Positions 16,401 through 25,781 of a stretch of 64,000 nt of DNA are shown piece after piece. Below the pieces are notes generated by a model, which saw nothing but the letters and a program-made list of their open reading frames with translations, ran no database searches and had not been told where the DNA came from. A program made the position numbers and the translations under genes. Source of the DNA: JAUXFK01 sp034189035 (GTDB taxonomy: Bacteria; Desulfobacterota; UBA8473); NCBI GenBank assembly GCA_034189035.1, contig JAXHVA010000003.1:35361-99360 (forward strand), in the 5' to 3' direction. Every line of letters begins with the position of its first letter. Position 1 is the first letter of the stretch.

Positions 16401-16525
16401 TCAAAATAAAAACGTGAAGTAGTCAACCGAGAGCTTGACAACGTGAGAAGTTGCGTAAAATTTTCTGAAATTTGAAAAAAAGTGTACCTCGTATCGATAT
16501 TAAGAGTAAAGGAGGTGGTTGATAG

Positions 16526-17557
16526 GTGGGAACTACACTTTTGCGAGTTTTCCTCGTTTTGATTTGTTGTCTAGGTGCGTACTATATTATCTATGATTTT
16601 TTTAGCTCTTTATCTTTAGCAATATTGGGAGTATTCGCAGGTCTGCTTATTTCCTTAACTGTAATTTTTTTAGAAAAGCGTATTTTAAATTATCCGATGA
16701 GATCCATAGTGGGAGGATGTGTGGGTCTGATCATTGGTCTCATTATAGCAAACCTTTTTTCTTATGCATTCTTGTTCAGCTTATTCGGGGGGCAGCTTCC
16801 AGGTCTTATTGCCCATATATTGACGAATGCCATTGTGGGGTATATCGGTCTGAGGGTAGGGACAAAGAAAGGAGAAGAGTTCAAACTCTCTGATTTAGTA
16901 ATGTTTTATAAGAGGCGCCCACCTGGAGAGAGTATAAAAATCTTAGATACAAATGTTATTATCGACGGTAGAATAGCAGATATCTGTGAAACTGGATTCA
17001 TTGAAGGAACATTTATCATTCCCAATTTTATTCTTCTTGAATTGCAACATATTGCCGATTCTTCTGACTCTATAAAGCGAACCAGAGGGAGAAGCGGCTT
17101 AGACATATTAGAAAGGATGCAAAAACAGGCTGGTTTAGATGTGAGGATTGTAGAGCAAGATTTTCCGAAGATAAAGGATGTGGATGCCAAGCTCGTAGCG
17201 TTAGCCAAGGAAATGGAAGCAAAGGTCATTACAAATGATTTTAACCTCAACAAGGTAGCGCAACTTCGGGGAGTCTCAGTATTGAATATAAACCAGCTGG
17301 CGAATGCCCTCAAGCCGGTCGTGCTTCCTGGGGAGATTATGAATGTCCGGATATTGAGGGAGGGGAAGGAGTCTGGGCAGGGGGTGGCATACCTCGATGA
17401 CGGTACAATGGTTGTGGTTGATCATGCGAAAAATCATGTAGGAAAAAAGGTCGATGTCTCTGTGACCAGTGTTTTGCAGACTACTGCTGGAAGAATGATC
17501 TTTTCTGTTTTAAGAGAAGAGGCCTCCAGTAGGATTGTACAAAATTTGGGGTATTAA
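16526..17557 (+). CDS. Membrane-anchored PIN-TRAM domain protein (YacL-like)
   Basis: This 343-residue protein has four hydrophobic segments in residues 1-110. A PIN nuclease domain follows, opening with ILDTNVIIDGRI (acidic Asp141), then LLELQHI, D-K-VALA and ITNDFNLNKVA. A TRAM RNA-binding domain lies at about 275-335 (PGEIMNVRILREGKESGQGVAYLDDGT). Proteins of this architecture are predicted ribonucleases; the substrate is unknown. GGAGGTGG precedes a GTG start. It stands in the carD / ispD / ispF neighbourhood typical of YacL proteins. Confidence 0.88.
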   Translation: MGTTLLRVFLVLICCLGAYYIIYDFFSSLSLAILGVFAGLLISLTVIFLEKRILNYPMRSIVGGCVGLIIGLIIANLFSYAFLFSLFGGQLPGLIAHILTNAIVGYIGLRVGTKKGEEFKLSDLVMFYKRRPPGESIKILDTNVIIDGRIADICETGFIEGTFIIPNFILLELQHIADSSDSIKRTRGRSGLDILERMQKQAGLDVRIVEQDFPKIKDVDAKLVALAKEMEAKVITNDFNLNKVAQLRGVSVLNINQLANALKPVVLPGEIMNVRILREGKESGQGVAYLDDGTMVVVDHAKNHVGKKVDVSVTSVLQTTAGRMIFSVLREEASSRIVQNLGY

Positions 17558-17599
17558 TCTTTTCACAAAAGGCAGTATTTTAGAAATTCGTATTATTTA

Positions 17600-17716
17600 A
17601 GTTTACCTTTCTGTTCTTTCCTAGCGCACATAGACGCTCAAACAACTAACTGCACAGGTTAAAATTTGACCGTCGTTCAAGCTTGATCAAAGCGTTCTAT
17701 TGCATAGCGCTTAAAT
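17600..17716 (-). repeat. Dispersed intergenic repeat, family 1, copy A
   Basis: Read on the minus strand this matches 56912-57013: a CATTTAAGCGCTATGCAATAG block, then CAAGCTTGAACGACGGTC, AAATTTTAA, and a GCGTCTATGTGCGCTAGG region. It fills the spacer between the PIN-TRAM gene and ispD. Relative to copy C the element is inverted. Confidence 0.5.
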
Positions 17717-17758
17717 GGTGCAAGAATTAAACTGTTACAGGTTTTAAATGGGGACTCA

Positions 17759-18442
17759 ATGAGGGTTATTGCCCTGATACCCGCTGCAGGAGTGGGAAAG
17801 AGAATGGGGCAAAGTATCAGTAAGCCATTTCTTCATATAGGGGGTAAAGCGATATTAGCCCAGACCCTTTTACGGTTTGAAGACTCAGATAGTATCAGCG
17901 AGGTGTATGTCATTATTTCTAAAATGGAGGAGCGTCGCTGTAAAGAAGAGATCATAGAAAAATACAATCTGCAAAAGGTTACTAAAATCGTTATCGGTGG
18001 TAATGAAAGACAAGTTTCTGTTAAAAACGGTCTCGATGCAATTGAACAAGGCTGTGATCTGGTGATGATACATGATGGTAACCGTCCATTTATTACCTCT
18101 CAGCTTATAGATGAATCGATATCAAAGACCAGAAAGTGCGGAGCAACTGTAGTCTCAATCCCTGTAAAGGATACAGTAAAGACTGTCTCTTTTACAGGAG
18201 AGATTGAAGACACACTGGATCGAAAGAAACTCTGGCTTGCACAAACCCCTCAGACTTTTCAATATGATATAATTAAAGAGGCATATGAAAATGCCTTTTC
18301 AAATAATCTTTTTGGTTATGATGATTCTTCTTTGGTAGAGGTTTTGGGGATAAGGGTGAGGACAATAATGGGTTCTTATAAGAACATTAAGATTACAACA
18401 CCAGAGGATCTGATTATAGCCGAGGCCTTTCTGGAGGATTGA
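17759..18442 (+). CDS. ispD: 2-C-methyl-D-erythritol 4-phosphate cytidylyltransferase
   Basis: This 227-residue protein transfers CMP from CTP to methylerythritol phosphate, the third step of the non-mevalonate isoprenoid pathway. The nucleotide-binding motif IPAAGVGKRMG is at residues 7-17 and the GGNERQVSVKNGL segment follows. The metal- and substrate-site motif VMIHDGNRPF reads DGNRPF where DAARPF is usual. The LAQTPQTF motif is conserved. Its length is typical for the family. It is a stand-alone enzyme, with ispF 186 bases downstream rather than fused. The ATG is not preceded by a strong Shine-Dalgarno sequence. Confidence 0.93.
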   Translation: MRVIALIPAAGVGKRMGQSISKPFLHIGGKAILAQTLLRFEDSDSISEVYVIISKMEERRCKEEIIEKYNLQKVTKIVIGGNERQVSVKNGLDAIEQGCDLVMIHDGNRPFITSQLIDESISKTRKCGATVVSIPVKDTVKTVSFTGEIEDTLDRKKLWLAQTPQTFQYDIIKEAYENAFSNNLFGYDDSSLVEVLGIRVRTIMGSYKNIKITTPEDLIIAEAFLED

Positions 18443-18628
18443 ACACTTAACCATCGTTGAAGCGTGCGGTTAGTCATTCTTTGAATGGCATTAAAATAGT
18501 ACAATATTAGGTAATCGTTTCGCTCTTTAAAGATCAGACTATAACAGGACAACTCAAAGATTTTTGTAAAAACCATTAAATTTACTATCTGGCGAAACAG
18601 ATACAATTTTAGGTGCTGAGGCTGTTTT

Positions 18629-19108
18629 ATGAGGATAGGTTTTGGATATGATGTCCATCAATTGGTTGAAGGCAGGAAACTCGTATTAGGTGGAGTTAAT
18701 ATCTCCTACCATTTGGGCTTGCTGGGGCATTCTGATGGTGATGTTCTTCTTCATGCAATATGTGATGCGATACTAGGGTCTATTGGAGCGGGGGATTTGG
18801 GGAAACACTTCCCTGAAAGCGATCTCAAGTTAAAAGGCATATCAAGCCTGGAACTACTTAGGGTAGTAAAAATATTAAAAGAAGACAGGGGATTTAGGAT
18901 CAATAATATTGATTCTACAATCGTTGCACAAAATCCTAAATTGGCAGGTTATATGGATAAGATGATTGAAAACATCGCTGGTGTTTTGGACATAGATACG
19001 AGTCAAGTGAATATAAAAGCCACAACTACAGAGGGACTTGGTTTTACAGGTAAGGGGGAGGGGATCGCTGCATGTGCAGTGGTTTTAGTGAGATCGATTG
19101 AAGGTTAA
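18629..19108 (+). CDS. ispF: 2-C-methyl-D-erythritol 2,4-cyclodiphosphate synthase
   Basis: This 159-residue enzyme forms the cyclodiphosphate in the methylerythritol phosphate pathway. Zinc ligands are visible in the N-terminal GYDVHQL motif (Asp8, His10) and in the GHSDGDVLLHA motif that follows. The C-terminal NIKATTTEGLGFTGKGEGI motif is also intact. Its length equals that of the family. It works two steps after IspD and lies directly downstream of it. Confidence 0.95.
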   Translation: MRIGFGYDVHQLVEGRKLVLGGVNISYHLGLLGHSDGDVLLHAICDAILGSIGAGDLGKHFPESDLKLKGISSLELLRVVKILKEDRGFRINNIDSTIVAQNPKLAGYMDKMIENIAGVLDIDTSQVNIKATTTEGLGFTGKGEGIAACAVVLVRSIEG

Positions 19109-19137
19109 AAAGACCCTTTTAGAAGTTTTGTGTTGCA

Positions 19138-19902
19138 ATGTCAAGTTTACAAAGCTATCAAATTGAAATCAAAAAAGGGCATATGGAGGGAATCGATTTG
19201 CTGAGATCCATATATTTCTGGTCTGTTGTTACCGTTATTACCGTATTATACTTTCCTGTGGTAGCATTGAGCCTCCCATTTAACAGGGGAGGCAAGGTGA
19301 TCCGGTTCCATGTAAATACTTGGGGCAGATTGTGTCTTTTTGCCAGTGGTGTGAAACTTCGAATAACTGGCATTGAGAATATTATTCAGGGCAGACCTCA
19401 GATATTCATGTCGAACCATCAGAGTATGCATGATATTTTTGCATTATCTGTATTGCCGGTTTCTTTTAAATGGTTGGCAAAGAAGGAACTCTTTAAGGTG
19501 CCTATTCTCGGTTGCCTGATGTATATGGTAGGCAGTGTCAGAGTTGATCGCTATAATCCCCAAAAGGCAAAAAAGGGCATAGATGCTGCTCAGTCTAAGA
19601 TTCAAAGTGGGACCTCAATAATGATTTTTCCAGAGGGGACGAGAAGTTATGATGGGAGATTGCAGCCTTTTAAAAAAGGTGGTTTTCTTCTTGCATTGAA
19701 GAAGAAAATCCCTCTAGTCCCAATTACAATCAAAGGCAGCAATAAGATTATGAAGAAGGGAACCATGAAGGTTCATCCAGGAGATATTGATATTATCATC
19801 AATGAACCCATTGAGACAGAGAACTTACGAGTAAAAGACAGAAAAGACCTTGTTCAAAAGGTGTATGACATAATGAGCAGAAACCTAGGTGAAGGTGTAT
19901 GA
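19138..19902 (+). CDS. plsC: 1-acyl-sn-glycerol-3-phosphate acyltransferase
   Basis: This LPLAT-family membrane enzyme has a hydrophobic N-terminal helix, the catalytic motif NHQSMHD (H-x4-D), the glycerol-phosphate-binding motif FPEGTRS and a PLVPI segment. It would acylate lysophosphatidic acid to phosphatidic acid. The start is uncertain. The ATG at 19138 lacks a ribosome-binding site. A later ATG at 19183, or a TTG at 19198 that follows GGAGGG, gives a better start just before the LLRSIYFW helix. It lies between ispF and uppP in the same direction. Confidence 0.88.
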   Translation: MSSLQSYQIEIKKGHMEGIDLLRSIYFWSVVTVITVLYFPVVALSLPFNRGGKVIRFHVNTWGRLCLFASGVKLRITGIENIIQGRPQIFMSNHQSMHDIFALSVLPVSFKWLAKKELFKVPILGCLMYMVGSVRVDRYNPQKAKKGIDAAQSKIQSGTSIMIFPEGTRSYDGRLQPFKKGGFLLALKKKIPLVPITIKGSNKIMKKGTMKVHPGDIDIIINEPIETENLRVKDRKDLVQKVYDIMSRNLGEGV

Positions 19903-19961
19903 ATAGTAAATTCCCCTAGAAGCGATATTTGATATTGGGATTGTTTTAAAAGGATACATTA

Positions 19962-20807
19962 ATGACTGTTCCCCAAGCGCTTATCTTAGGAATCCTTCAG
20001 GGGTTGACTGAATTTTTACCTGTAAGTAGCTCTGGACATTTAGTTGTTGCACAGCATTATATAGAGGGTTTTCATCAGCCGGGGATTCTATTCGATGTTA
20101 TGTTTCATATGGGGACGCTCTTTGCGGTTCTGATATACTACAAAAGGGACATCCTTGTTATCCTAAAGTCATTATTCATTGGGTTTCATTTCAAAGGAAA
20201 GTATAATGATAGAGACTCTAATATATATAAATCGCAGCGGAGATTGGCCGTATTGATTCTTGCAGGGACGCTTCCCACCTTTATGATCGGATTTCTGTTT
20301 AAGGATCATATTGGGATTTTATTCACTTCTGTTAAATTCACAGCATCCATGTTAATTGTAACAGGCATACTTCTGGCTTTTGCGGATCGTATCAAGGGAA
20401 AAAAGCGAGATGCAAATGTGTTAACCCTTAAGGATTCTCTACTCATTGGTCTCGTTCAAGGACTCTCTATTACTCCTGGTATTTCTCGATCAGGTTCTAC
20501 AATTACAGCAGGCCTATTCATGGGGATTGATGGTAAAGAAGCCGCAAGATTTTCTTTTTTACTTTCAATTCCGGCTATTTTAGGGGCAACAGCACTGGAA
20601 ATTCCGGCAATCTTACACATTAAGGCTGATGATATCCTGGCCTGTACGATTGGCACTTTAAGTGCGATGATAACAGGCATCTTTGCAATACGGTTTTTAA
20701 TCAGGATATTAAAACAAGAGAAGTTAAGATACTTTGCCTATTATTGTTGGTGCCTTGGGTCGATGGTTATACTGCTTAATCTTTTATCATCGTACACGCA
20801 TTCTTAA
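19962..20807 (+). CDS. uppP: Undecaprenyl-diphosphatase
   Basis: This 281-residue polytopic membrane protein recycles undecaprenyl pyrophosphate to the monophosphate carrier for peptidoglycan and LPS O-chain synthesis. It has the BacA/UppP signatures GLTEFLPVSSSGH near the N-terminus and TPGISRSGST at about residue 170, and about seven to eight hydrophobic segments. Its neighbours supply the isoprenoid precursors (ispD, ispF) and phospholipid (plsC), so the block serves envelope synthesis. Confidence 0.95.
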   Translation: MTVPQALILGILQGLTEFLPVSSSGHLVVAQHYIEGFHQPGILFDVMFHMGTLFAVLIYYKRDILVILKSLFIGFHFKGKYNDRDSNIYKSQRRLAVLILAGTLPTFMIGFLFKDHIGILFTSVKFTASMLIVTGILLAFADRIKGKKRDANVLTLKDSLLIGLVQGLSITPGISRSGSTITAGLFMGIDGKEAARFSFLLSIPAILGATALEIPAILHIKADDILACTIGTLSAMITGIFAIRFLIRILKQEKLRYFAYYCWCLGSMVILLNLLSSYTHS

Positions 20808-20992
20808 AATAGATTCCGTAATACATGACCCATGCTTAGAAGGCGTATCCCTTTGTTTGAGTTCAGTTGAGGTACTTTAAGATTCACCGAATCAGAAGGG
20901 TCAACGATCGGGACTATAACGTGAAATACAACACCGAATATACGAGTGAGAGGAGATTAGCGGCGGTAAGATTGAGGAAAAAATAGATCTAT

Positions 20993-23293
20993 ATGAATAA
21001 AAGAGCCACGATGGATTTAAAAAAGGATAGAGAGACAAGACCTGTTAATAAATACAAGACGAGTAAAACAGCGTCTCTTTCATTAAAAAACAGAATAAGT
21101 AGAGAGATTGTTGGATTGGTAATCTTTGGTATTGCTCTTTTTATAACTTCCAGTCTCATCTCTTATGACCCCAAAGATCCATCTTTTAACAGCTATGTTT
21201 CTCATACAGAGAAAGTAAATAACCTCTGGGGTATTACAGGAGCGTATCTGGCTGATGCTGTCTTACAGATTTTTGGTCTGGCGTCTTATCTTTTTTCGAT
21301 CATTCTCTTTGTTTTGTCTATGCGATTATTCTTTATAAAAGAGTTCAGGTTTAATTACTGTAAGCTAATCGCTTATATTCTATTAATTTTAGCAACAACC
21401 GGGATATTGAGCCTGAGATTTAATAATCTAACTGTTTTTGATCAACCGGTTATCTCAGGTGGAGTTCTGGGCGGGGTATTGGTCAGTGAACTTGAGAGAT
21501 ACTTCAATCGAATGGGTGCATATACGCTTCTTTTGCTAATCTTTGTTTCCTCCTTAATGGTCAGTGTTAATATATCCTTATGGTGGGTTGGAAAGAGAGC
21601 TAAGGAGCTGTTTTTAATTGTATTGCGTAACCTTCATCTTTATTATCTCAAGAATAAGCAGAGGTTTAAACCACTAAAGGAAAAGCCCTCTAATAAGAAA
21701 AAAAACAAAGGATCCTATACGTCTGAACCACCTGCTATTATAGATTCGCCACCAAAGACTGAAAGAGCCAAAGAATGTGGAGAACCGAAGCAGCGGGAGT
21801 TTGATATTCCGAAGGCAAAAGGTACGTATCAATGCCCACCCGTATCGCTTTTGGACACGCAAGAACAAAAGGAAACCACCATAGATCGAGAGAGTTTGGT
21901 AATGAACGCAAAGGTTCTGGAGAAGAAACTCTATGATTTTGGAGTGGAGGGGAAGGTCACAGAAATAAGACCAGGGCCTGTTATAACGATGTATGAATTT
22001 GAACCTGCACCCGGCATCAAGATCAATCGAATCGTTAACCTTTCAGACGACCTGGCATTGGCGCTCAGGGCGATTAGTGTTCGAATTGTGGCCCCCATCC
22101 CTGGCAAGTCTGTTGTAGGTATAGAAATCCCAAATACTATTCGAGAGACGGTCTTTTTCAATGATATAGTTGATAAGGATGTTTTCTACAAAACCAGATC
22201 TAGATTGACTGTAGTATTAGGGAAAGACATATTTGGGAACCCCATAGTCTCTGATTTAGCAAAGATGCCACATTTGTTGATAGCTGGAGCAACTGGGACA
22301 GGGAAGAGTATTTCTGTAAATTCTATGATTTGTAGTATCCTGTTTAAGGCTGCCCCAGATGAAGTGAAGATGATAATGATTGACCCAAAGAGACTCGAAC
22401 TCTCCGTATACGATGGGATCCCTCACCTTTTATGTGAGGTTGTTACTGAGGCGAAACAGGCTGCAATAGTACTGAAATGGCTGGTTGAAGAAATGGAGCG
22501 TAGGTATCGCCTGCTTGCAGAAAAAGGGGTGAGGAATATAGAGCGATATAATCAGAAAATCGATAGTGAGTCAATAGATCCAGCCCGGGTAATCCTAGAT
22601 ATTGAGAAGGATACTTCTGCAGATGATGGAGCAGAATCCTGTGTTTCACAAGAGAGGTTACCGTATGTCGCTGTAATAATTGATGAACTGGCAGATTTAA
22701 TGATGGTATCGTCAAAAGAGGTTGAAGAGTCAATTGCAAGATTAGCGCAGATGGCAAGAGCTGCTGGGATTCATCTTATAGTCGCTACTCAGCGTCCATC
22801 TGTAGATGTGTTGACTGGTATAATTAAGGTGAATTTTCCTGCAAGGATCTCCTTCCAGGTTTCCTCTAAGGTGGATTCACGTACGATACTCGATACGAAT
22901 GGTGCAGAACACTTATTGGGCTCAGGCGATATGCTTTTTCTACTGCCAGGCACAGCAAAGATTCAACGGATTCATGGGGCATATCTTTCGGAAAAAGAGA
23001 TAAAGGGGGTGGTCGACTTTATAAAGGAGCAGGTAGGGCCTTCCTATAACCCTTCAATCTTCGAACTCAAACAGGAGGCTGCTACTAAAGACAGTCTTGA
23101 GTATGACGAGAAGTATGATAAGGCTGTGGAGCTTGTGGCTAATACAAAACAGGCTTCTATCTCAATGGTTCAAAGGCATCTGAGAATCGGTTATAACAGA
23201 GCAGCTAGAATAATTGAGAAGATGGAGGAAGAAGGAGTGGTGGGGCCGTCCGATGGTGTCAAACCAAGGAAGGTCTTAATAAACAGGCTTTGA
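20993..23293 (+). CDS. ftsK: DNA translocase FtsK/SpoIIIE
   Basis: This 766-residue septal DNA pump has four transmembrane segments in residues 37-185, a short charged linker, and the RecA-type motor. The motor has Walker A GATGTGKS at 432-439 and Walker B VIIDELADLMM around 560. The C-terminal winged-helix gamma domain (SMVQRHLRIGYNRAARIIEKME) recognises polar KOPS-type sequences. It acts in chromosome dimer resolution and segregation at division. The 185 bases in front contain no clear promoter and one weak echo of the local repeat seen at 16079. Confidence 0.95.
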   Translation: MNKRATMDLKKDRETRPVNKYKTSKTASLSLKNRISREIVGLVIFGIALFITSSLISYDPKDPSFNSYVSHTEKVNNLWGITGAYLADAVLQIFGLASYLFSIILFVLSMRLFFIKEFRFNYCKLIAYILLILATTGILSLRFNNLTVFDQPVISGGVLGGVLVSELERYFNRMGAYTLLLLIFVSSLMVSVNISLWWVGKRAKELFLIVLRNLHLYYLKNKQRFKPLKEKPSNKKKNKGSYTSEPPAIIDSPPKTERAKECGEPKQREFDIPKAKGTYQCPPVSLLDTQEQKETTIDRESLVMNAKVLEKKLYDFGVEGKVTEIRPGPVITMYEFEPAPGIKINRIVNLSDDLALALRAISVRIVAPIPGKSVVGIEIPNTIRETVFFNDIVDKDVFYKTRSRLTVVLGKDIFGNPIVSDLAKMPHLLIAGATGTGKSISVNSMICSILFKAAPDEVKMIMIDPKRLELSVYDGIPHLLCEVVTEAKQAAIVLKWLVEEMERRYRLLAEKGVRNIERYNQKIDSESIDPARVILDIEKDTSADDGAESCVSQERLPYVAVIIDELADLMMVSSKEVEESIARLAQMARAAGIHLIVATQRPSVDVLTGIIKVNFPARISFQVSSKVDSRTILDTNGAEHLLGSGDMLFLLPGTAKIQRIHGAYLSEKEIKGVVDFIKEQVGPSYNPSIFELKQEAATKDSLEYDEKYDKAVELVANTKQASISMVQRHLRIGYNRAARIIEKMEEEGVVGPSDGVKPRKVLINRL

Positions 23294-23318
23294 ATGAAAA
23301 ACATACTGGAGAAGATCA

Positions 23319-24005
23319 TTGAGAGTTATACGGAGTATACTGCTTCTTGCAGCGATATTCGCTTTGCCTGCTTTATTTCCAAAGCTGGCTTCAAGTATTG
23401 CGCTTCAAGAGATTATTGAAAGGGTTCAAAATGTCTATAAGGGGACAAAAGACTTTAGGGCAGAGTTTATTCAAGAGTCTACCGTCAAATCGATAAATAA
23501 AACCGAAGTCTCGAAAGGAAGGATTTATTTTAAGAATCCAGGAAAACTCCGATGGGATTATGATATTCCTGCCAAACAGGAGATTGTTACAGACGGAAAG
23601 ACTCTTTGGATGTATGTGGCTCAAGACAGACAGGTGATGATAAATAAACTCTCCGATGTATATCAATCCAACACCTCTACCTTCTTTCTCTTTGGAATGG
23701 GAGACTTAAAGAGGGATTTTGATATCCATCTCATCGGTTCTGATTCGAATACTGTAGAAGAAGGCTATATATTAAAACTCATCCCAAGAGAGCCACAACC
23801 GAATATCAATGAGTTATTTCTTGTGATACACAACGATACCTTTCAGGTTAAGGAAACCTACTTTTACGATTTTTATGAGAACTTTATTCGGATTAAGTTT
23901 AAAAATTCTATGATCAATCGAGGTTTGTCAGATTCGTTATTTGTCTTTACTATCCCTGAAGGTGTAGAAGTATTAGAGGCACCCTTGATGTTCGAAGAAC
24001 AGTAG
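23319..24005 (+). CDS. lolA: Outer-membrane lipoprotein carrier protein LolA
   Basis: This 228-residue periplasmic chaperone would carry lipoproteins from the LolCDE exporter to the outer membrane. It has a signal peptide (residues 1 to about 25) and the LolA-type fold sequence with QESTVKSINKTEVSKGRIYFKNPGKLRWDY, a strong family signature split here by reading. The start is TTG with CTGGAGAAG upstream. The stop of ftsK is only 25 bases before it, so the two are probably co-transcribed. A poly-T stretch follows the stop. Confidence 0.9.
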   Translation: MRVIRSILLLAAIFALPALFPKLASSIALQEIIERVQNVYKGTKDFRAEFIQESTVKSINKTEVSKGRIYFKNPGKLRWDYDIPAKQEIVTDGKTLWMYVAQDRQVMINKLSDVYQSNTSTFFLFGMGDLKRDFDIHLIGSDSNTVEEGYILKLIPREPQPNINELFLVIHNDTFQVKETYFYDFYENFIRIKFKNSMINRGLSDSLFVFTIPEGVEVLEAPLMFEEQ

Positions 24006-24085
24006 TGCTTTTTTTTTCAGGATTATAATAATACGATGCAGTTATCATAAGGTCAGGAAAACAGGTATTACACAAGAAATATCTC

Positions 24086-24113
24086 TTGATTTTTCCTATA
24101 GATTTATTATAAT
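24086..24113 (+). promoter_or_regulatory. Promoter of the heptose kinase operon
   Basis: TTGATT at 24086-24091, a 16-base spacer and a perfect TATAAT at 24108-24113. A terminator-like hairpin lies between it and the gene. Confidence 0.5.
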
Positions 24114-24176
24114 TGAGATTATTTTTGATTTTGGCTCGTATAAGAAATGAAGTTTGATAGGATGTAATATTCTGAG

Positions 24177-24212
24177 GGGAATAGGAGGCTAAGCTTCTTT
24201 CCCTGTTTTTTT
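24177..24212 (+). terminator. Terminator-like hairpin upstream of the heptose kinase gene
   Basis: GGGAA at 24177-24181 pairs with TTCCC at 24199-24203, an AAGCTT palindrome sits in the loop, and a run of about eight T's follows. It may stop read-through from lolA, or attenuate transcripts from the promoter at 24086. Confidence 0.5.
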
Positions 24213-24235
24213 ATGCGCTGAGGATACGAGTAGAG

Positions 24236-25228
24236 ATGAAGAGGGTTTTGGACGCAAAAAAGGGGCTGGAGGTTATATCAGGGTTCCAAGAATCAAAAGT
24301 CCTCGTTCTCGGTGATATAATGCTGGATGAATTTATATGGGGAAGGGTGTCGAGAATCTCTCCTGAGGCACCTGTTCCTGTAGTAAATGTTACCTCTGGG
24401 AGCTTCCGTTTGGGTGGAGCTACAAATGTAGTGAATAATATTTTCTCTTTAGGTGCTAAAGTATATGTATGTGGAGTAGTTGGAGATGATGAGAATGGAG
24501 AGAAACTTATTAACTCTTTAATGGATATGGGTATTGATACCACTGGAGTAATTATTGAAAAAGACAGATCTACTTCGGTAAAGACAAGGGTAATCGCCAA
24601 TAACCAGCAGATAGTTCGGTACGACCGTGAAGATACTTTTCAGATTACCAACAATAGCATGCAGAAGATCATTTCATATCTAATAAAGAATATGGACAGT
24701 ATAGATGCAATTATCATATCTGATTATGGAAAGGGAATTGTCTCTGAGCAATTGATTCGAGAAATCCGTATCCTCATTAAGGACAATGATAAGATCATAT
24801 CAGTAGATCCTAAAGTGAATCATTTTTCTTATTATAAAGGTGTCACGGTAATTACCCCAAATAACATTGAGGCGAGTGAGGCTGCCGGTATTGAGATAAA
24901 AGATGAAAAGACATTGCTGCAAGTTGGGGAGATCTTATTAGGCAGGCTGGCCTGTAAATTGCTATTGATTACCCGTGGTGAAGAAGGCATGACGTTGTTT
25001 GAGAAAAGTGGCGATATAACACACATTCCTACATTGGCAAAAGAGGTCTATGATGTGACGGGAGCTGGTGATACTGTAATTAGCGCTTTAACACTTGCAC
25101 TGACAGCCGGGGCCTCCTTAAAGGAGGCTTCTGTTATTGCCAATTATGCAGCCGGGATTGTCGTAGGGGAGGTAGGAACAGCGGCAATAACTGTGGAAAA
25201 ACTAAAAGACGCTCTAAAGAGGGAATAG
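24236..25228 (+). CDS. rfaE1: D-glycero-beta-D-manno-heptose-7-phosphate kinase
   Basis: This 330-residue PfkB-family sugar kinase phosphorylates heptose 7-phosphate at C1 for the ADP-heptose of LPS inner core. It shows the N-terminal LVLGDIMLDEFIWGRVSRISPEAPVPVV motif typical of RfaE/HldE kinase domains, the GGATNVVNN segment, and the C-terminal GAGDTV motif (Asp279 as base). The cytidylyltransferase half found in fused HldE is absent, so this is the single-domain form. It leads a run DUF4416 - yicC - remA - gmk on the same strand. Confidence 0.9.
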   Translation: MKRVLDAKKGLEVISGFQESKVLVLGDIMLDEFIWGRVSRISPEAPVPVVNVTSGSFRLGGATNVVNNIFSLGAKVYVCGVVGDDENGEKLINSLMDMGIDTTGVIIEKDRSTSVKTRVIANNQQIVRYDREDTFQITNNSMQKIISYLIKNMDSIDAIIISDYGKGIVSEQLIREIRILIKDNDKIISVDPKVNHFSYYKGVTVITPNNIEASEAAGIEIKDEKTLLQVGEILLGRLACKLLLITRGEEGMTLFEKSGDITHIPTLAKEVYDVTGAGDTVISALTLALTAGASLKEASVIANYAAGIVVGEVGTAAITVEKLKDALKRE

Positions 25229-25239
25229 AGTTATAAAAG

Positions 25240-25773
25240 ATGAGTGATCCCAGTATCCCGCAACCAGTAAAACTGATTGCCAGTGTTTTTTCAAGGACCA
25301 ACGGATTAATTGCAGCTGCAACAGATGAATTATCAAGAAAATTTGGCGATATCGATTTTGTTTCACATATATTCCCTTTCAACTTTACAACATACTATAA
25401 TAAAGAGATGGGTAACGACTTGATAAGGCGGTTTTTGTCATTTGATAGAATGATTTTGCCTCATAGACTGCCCGACATAAAACTATTTACCAATGCGATT
25501 GAGAACGACTTTTCAGACTGCCAAGGAGATAGAAGGTTAAATATAGACCCAGGTTACATCTCCTTAAGCCATTTAATCCTTGCGACAGGAAAAGGATATG
25601 CACACAGACCATATTTGAGAAAGGGGATATATGCTGACTTGACTTTGTTGTACAAAGACAGGGGATTCCGGGCCTTGGATTGGACATATCCAGACTATAG
25701 GTCTAAAGAGATTATAGGATTGATGAACACGCTAAGAAGAAAGTACGTATTCCAACTTAAAGGATTAAAGTAG
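25240..25773 (+). CDS. DUF4416 family protein
   Basis: This 177-residue protein of unknown function matches DUF4416, a family seen mainly in Desulfobacterota and relatives. It has the opening PVKLIASVF, FPFNFTTYYNKEMG, NIDPGYISLSHLILATGKGYAHRPYL, and the ending YRSKEIIGLMNTLRRKY. There are no transmembrane segments or signal peptide. It starts 11 bases after the heptose kinase stop and 8 bases before yicC, so it is part of the operon; its job in it is unknown. Confidence 0.85.
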   Translation: MSDPSIPQPVKLIASVFSRTNGLIAAATDELSRKFGDIDFVSHIFPFNFTTYYNKEMGNDLIRRFLSFDRMILPHRLPDIKLFTNAIENDFSDCQGDRRLNIDPGYISLSHLILATGKGYAHRPYLRKGIYADLTLLYKDRGFRALDWTYPDYRSKEIIGLMNTLRRKYVFQLKGLK

Positions 25774-25781
25774 CAAGAACG

